A DNA stretch of 64,000 bases, from contig FCOH02000011.1 of the NCBI GenBank assembly GCA_001544595.2, positions 165,858-229,857 on the forward strand. The letters are read 5' to 3'. The notes beneath the pieces were generated by a model. The model was not told where the DNA came from. It saw only the letters and a list, made by a program, of their open reading frames with translations, and searched no databases. Below, piece after piece: positions 62,080 through 64,000 of the stretch. Within the stretch, counting starts at the first letter, position 1, and each line of letters starts with the position of its first letter. The DNA is from Caballeronia peredens (GTDB lineage: Bacteria; Pseudomonadota; Gammaproteobacteria; Burkholderiales; Burkholderiaceae). A program made the translations under genes and the position numbers.

Positions 62080-62137
62080 GCCTTGAATGCGATCACTCGT
62101 GCGTCGCGTGAGCGCGCTTCGCGCGTCTTGAGTATCC

Positions 62138-62167
62138 TTCCATACTGGAACCCGCCCCGTACGGGGC
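62138..62167. promoter_or_regulatory. Two palindromes before ohr
   Basis: TTCCATACTGGAA (62138-62150) and GCCCCGTACGGGGC (62154-62167) are adjacent perfect dyads, about 90-120 bases before the ohr start. The first resembles MerR-type operators in outline. Neither matches the usual OhrR site, and no ohrR gene is adjacent. Confidence 0.45.
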
Positions 62168-62256
62168 AGTGTCCCATCGAGAATCCATGTCAGCGTGCCT
62201 CGGCCGGTTCACCCGGGCCACGGGGCCGCATCACCCGAACGCACAGGAGTCTGACG

Positions 62257-62682
62257 ATGTCGATTGAAACGGTTCTGTACCGCGCGCACGCTCATGTCAC
62301 CGGCGGCCGCGATGGAAGTGCGAACATCCCCGAAAGCAATCTCAACCTCAAGCTGACGACTCCGAAGGAGCTCGGTGGCGGTGGCGGCGACGGCACGAAT
62401 CCCGAGCAGCTATTCGCGGCGGGCTATAGCGCATGCTTCATCGGAGCGATGAAGTTCGTCGCGGCGCGCGACAAGATCAACCTGCCGAAAGACGTCGCTG
62501 TGGATGGAAGCGTGGGCATCGGCCAGATTCCGAACGGCTTCGGCATCGAAGTGGAATTGAAGATTTCGCTGCCGGGCATGGACGCCAACGAGGCGAAGGC
62601 GTTGATCGATAAGGCGCACATTGTTTGTCCGTACTCGAATGCCACGCGCAATAACATCGATGTGAAACTGACGCTGGCTTGA
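62257..62682 (+). CDS. ohr: Organic hydroperoxide resistance protein Ohr
   Basis: 141 residues, normal Ohr length. The OsmC/Ohr fold is recognised by [17 protein letters not shown], the two reactive cysteines Cys60 in [13 protein letters not shown] and Cys124 in [12 protein letters not shown], and Arg19-region. It reduces organic hydroperoxides with lipoyl-linked electrons in the cytoplasm. ATG 62257 has CAGGAG upstream. An in-frame start further up is not supported. Confidence 0.95.
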   Translation: MSIETVLYRAHAHVTGGRDGSANIPESNLNLKLTTPKELGGGGGDGTNPEQLFAAGYSACFIGAMKFVAARDKINLPKDVAVDGSVGIGQIPNGFGIEVELKISLPGMDANEAKALIDKAHIVCPYSNATRNNIDVKLTLA

Positions 62683-62867
62683 TGCCGCGAGGCGTTCGAG
62701 CGTGAGCGTCGTGGAACGCTCGAACGTCTTTATTGCAGGGCGAATGCTGCCGCGTGCCGGGTCTGAATCACTCGATGCGTGACACAATCAAATTGCCGTT
62801 GGGAATGATTTATCCGTAGCCTCGAACGCGCAAGCACACTCGATTGGCGATCTGCCGGAGCAAACCA

Positions 62868-63272
62868 ATGACGCTGACTTCTGGAATCGATCACGTGGGC
62901 CTGACAGTGCCCCAGCTCGATACGACACGCGACTTCTTCGTTCAATGCCTCGGCTGGAAGGTCGTCGGTGAGAAGCCGGACTACCCGGCCGTGTTCGTTT
63001 CCGATGGAACCCTGCTGGTCACGTTATGGCAGGTGAAGGAGGTATCCGCGCCCGTTGAGTTTGATCGGCGCAAGAACATCGGACTTCATCACCTTGCATT
63101 GCGCGCGACGAATGAAGCCGCATTCAACGAAATTCTCGAGCGCGTATCGGCGTGGCCAGGCGTGACGCTGGAGTTCAGGCCGGAATTGCTGGGGAACGGG
63201 CCGAAGCGGCACATGATGCTCTTTGAGCCGGGCGGCATTCGCATCGAATTCGACTTCGATCCGCGCGTCTAG
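62868..63272 (+). CDS. Vicinal oxygen chelate (glyoxalase/bleomycin-resistance) family protein
   Basis: 134 residues, one VOC module pair. GIDHVGLTVPQLDTTRDFFV gives the first metal-binding His, NIGLHHLALRA the second, and IEFDFDP at the C-terminus the Glu position. ATG 62868 begins the domain. Members include glyoxalase I, dioxygenases and resistance proteins; nothing in the neighbourhood decides among them. It stands alone between ohr and the H-NS-like gene. Confidence 0.88.
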   Translation: MTLTSGIDHVGLTVPQLDTTRDFFVQCLGWKVVGEKPDYPAVFVSDGTLLVTLWQVKEVSAPVEFDRRKNIGLHHLALRATNEAAFNEILERVSAWPGVTLEFRPELLGNGPKRHMMLFEPGGIRIEFDFDPRV

Positions 63273-63403
63273 TTGCTTCGCACGTTTCGGCTTATCGAAG
63301 GAAGAAAGCTTGGCGGAGCGGTCGATGTGCTCCGCCACCCTCAATGGCATCGACAGCAGCGATCTCTCGCGTGACCGCCGATTAATGGAAATTCAAGCCA
63401 TAT

Positions 63404-63913
63404 TCAGGCGATGAGAAACGGCGTGCGGTCCTCGACCGCTGCCAACCATGCAGGCGCGCGACCACGTCCGCTCCATGTTGCGCCGCTTTGCGGATCACGA
63501 TAAAGCGCCGGTTGCGGGCCACGCGGCTGGCCTTTTCCCTTGCCTTTGGCTTTGGACTTCACTGCAGCGCGCGTTTTCGCTTTAGGCTTGGCTTGCGCCG
63601 CGCCGGCGCTCACCGCAAATTTGCTGCGATCTTTCGCTTTGGCGATCCATGCGGGCGCGCGGCCACGTCCGCTCCATGTCGCGCCGGTTTTCGGATCCTG
63701 ATAAGCCACCACACTTTGTTTGCGCGCCGGCTTCGACCGTCCCGCTTTCTTGCGGGCACCCGAGTAATTCTCGACGTCGGAGATTGTCAGGTTATGCTGC
63801 GACATCAATGCATGAATCTTTTTAAGCACGCTTTCGGATTGCTTTGCGACGAGTGCCTCCGCTTTCGCCTGGAGTGCTTCTATACGTGCCTGAATGCTTT
63901 CGAGCGTGGACAT
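63404..63913 (-). CDS. H-NS-like nucleoid protein with two DNA-binding domains
   Basis: 169 residues. An N-terminal coiled-coil oligomerisation part (about 1-50, LESIQARIEALQAKAEALVA) leads to a first H-NS-type DNA-binding domain at 71-90 (YQDPKTGATWSGRGRAPAWI). A Lys/Ala-rich linker (KAKTRAAVKSKAKGKGKG) precedes a second nearly identical domain at 138-157 (YRDPQSGATWSGRGRAPAWL). The usual protein of this family has one domain in about 100 residues. The duplication should raise avidity or bridge DNA within one subunit. RBS GAGGT lies before the ATG. The linker resembles histone H1 tails. Confidence 0.92.
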   Translation of the reverse strand: MSTLESIQARIEALQAKAEALVAKQSESVLKKIHALMSQHNLTISDVENYSGARKKAGRSKPARKQSVVAYQDPKTGATWSGRGRAPAWIAKAKDRSKFAVSAGAAQAKPKAKTRAAVKSKAKGKGKGQPRGPQPALYRDPQSGATWSGRGRAPAWLAAVEDRTPFLIA

Positions 63914-64000
63914 GGCTTACCTCTAGCAGGCTGCTGAAATACTGGTCCGAATCGCAGCCTCGTTCAGCCCGTCCGACGAGTTGGCATCGATCTTTTCGTC

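Noticed and set aside
1..64000. tRNA, rRNA or CRISPR features
   Set aside because: No cloverleaf-like gene, rRNA segment or regularly spaced direct repeats were recognised on reading either strand; a covariance search would be needed to exclude small RNAs fully.

Overview
The window is GC-rich, densely coded DNA with the gene content of a beta-proteobacterium of the Burkholderiaceae. A Caballeronia or Paraburkholderia relative is my inference from the family mix: MdtNOP/YtcA pump, DUF4148 and DUF427 proteins, H-NS paralogue with a YxDPxxGATWSGRGRxPxW domain, and LivM-LivG fusion. No rRNA, tRNA, CRISPR array, phage or transposase gene was seen.

Layout. 1-8.5 kb: an unusual peptide-export locus. 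It has a membrane-fusion protein (cut by the window edge), a parvulin-type prolyl isomerase without signal peptide, a very long ABC transporter with two cyclic-nucleotide-binding-like domains and an intact C39 peptidase, a sigma-54 activator, a PP2C phosphatase, a double-glycine-leader precursor of 110 residues, an LRAT-fold protein and a small protein. Two divergent sigma-54-type promoters flank an intergenic region rich in GTTGG/CCAAC half-sites. I read this as one sigma-54-controlled secretion system and regard it as the most interesting part of the window. 8.6-14.7 kb: hppD and a ytcA-mdtN-mdtO-mdtP efflux operon. 14.8-17.9 kb: a serine-type sulfatase with its radical-SAM maturase. 18.2-21.5 kb: cupredoxin and metallophosphoesterase genes divergent from an ECF sigma/anti-sigma pair. 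21.9-27.4 kb: a branched-chain amino acid type ABC transporter whose livF is separated from the rest by a 602-bp element with long inverted repeats. 27.5-32.6 kb: shikimate-dehydrogenase-like protein, Kup, a CoA-transferase.

33-37.4 kb: a compact cluster of an amidohydrolase-like protein lacking metal ligands, an SGNH hydrolase, a NodU/CmcH carbamoyltransferase and a small acidic protein. 37.4-45.9 kb: amino acid permease, 1-Cys peroxiredoxin, ferritin-like protein, FadR-type regulator, PanE-like reductase, small conserved proteins, an ArgP-like regulator and an aminotransferase. 45.9-51.5 kb: an extracytoplasmic methionine sulfoxide repair operon (msrB, dipZ, msrA) divergent from a two-component system. 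51.5-52.4 kb is nearly gene-free.

52.4-60 kb: a catabolic region with LysR regulator, class II aldolase-like enzyme, MFS transporter, GntR regulator, Rieske oxygenase and its reductase; near-identical operator-like palindromes lie before both gntR and the oxygenase. 60-64 kb: a possible small RNA with terminator, a duplicated alpha/beta-hydrolase with Arg and Cys at the two nucleophile elbows, Ohr, a VOC protein and an H-NS-like protein with two DNA-binding domains.
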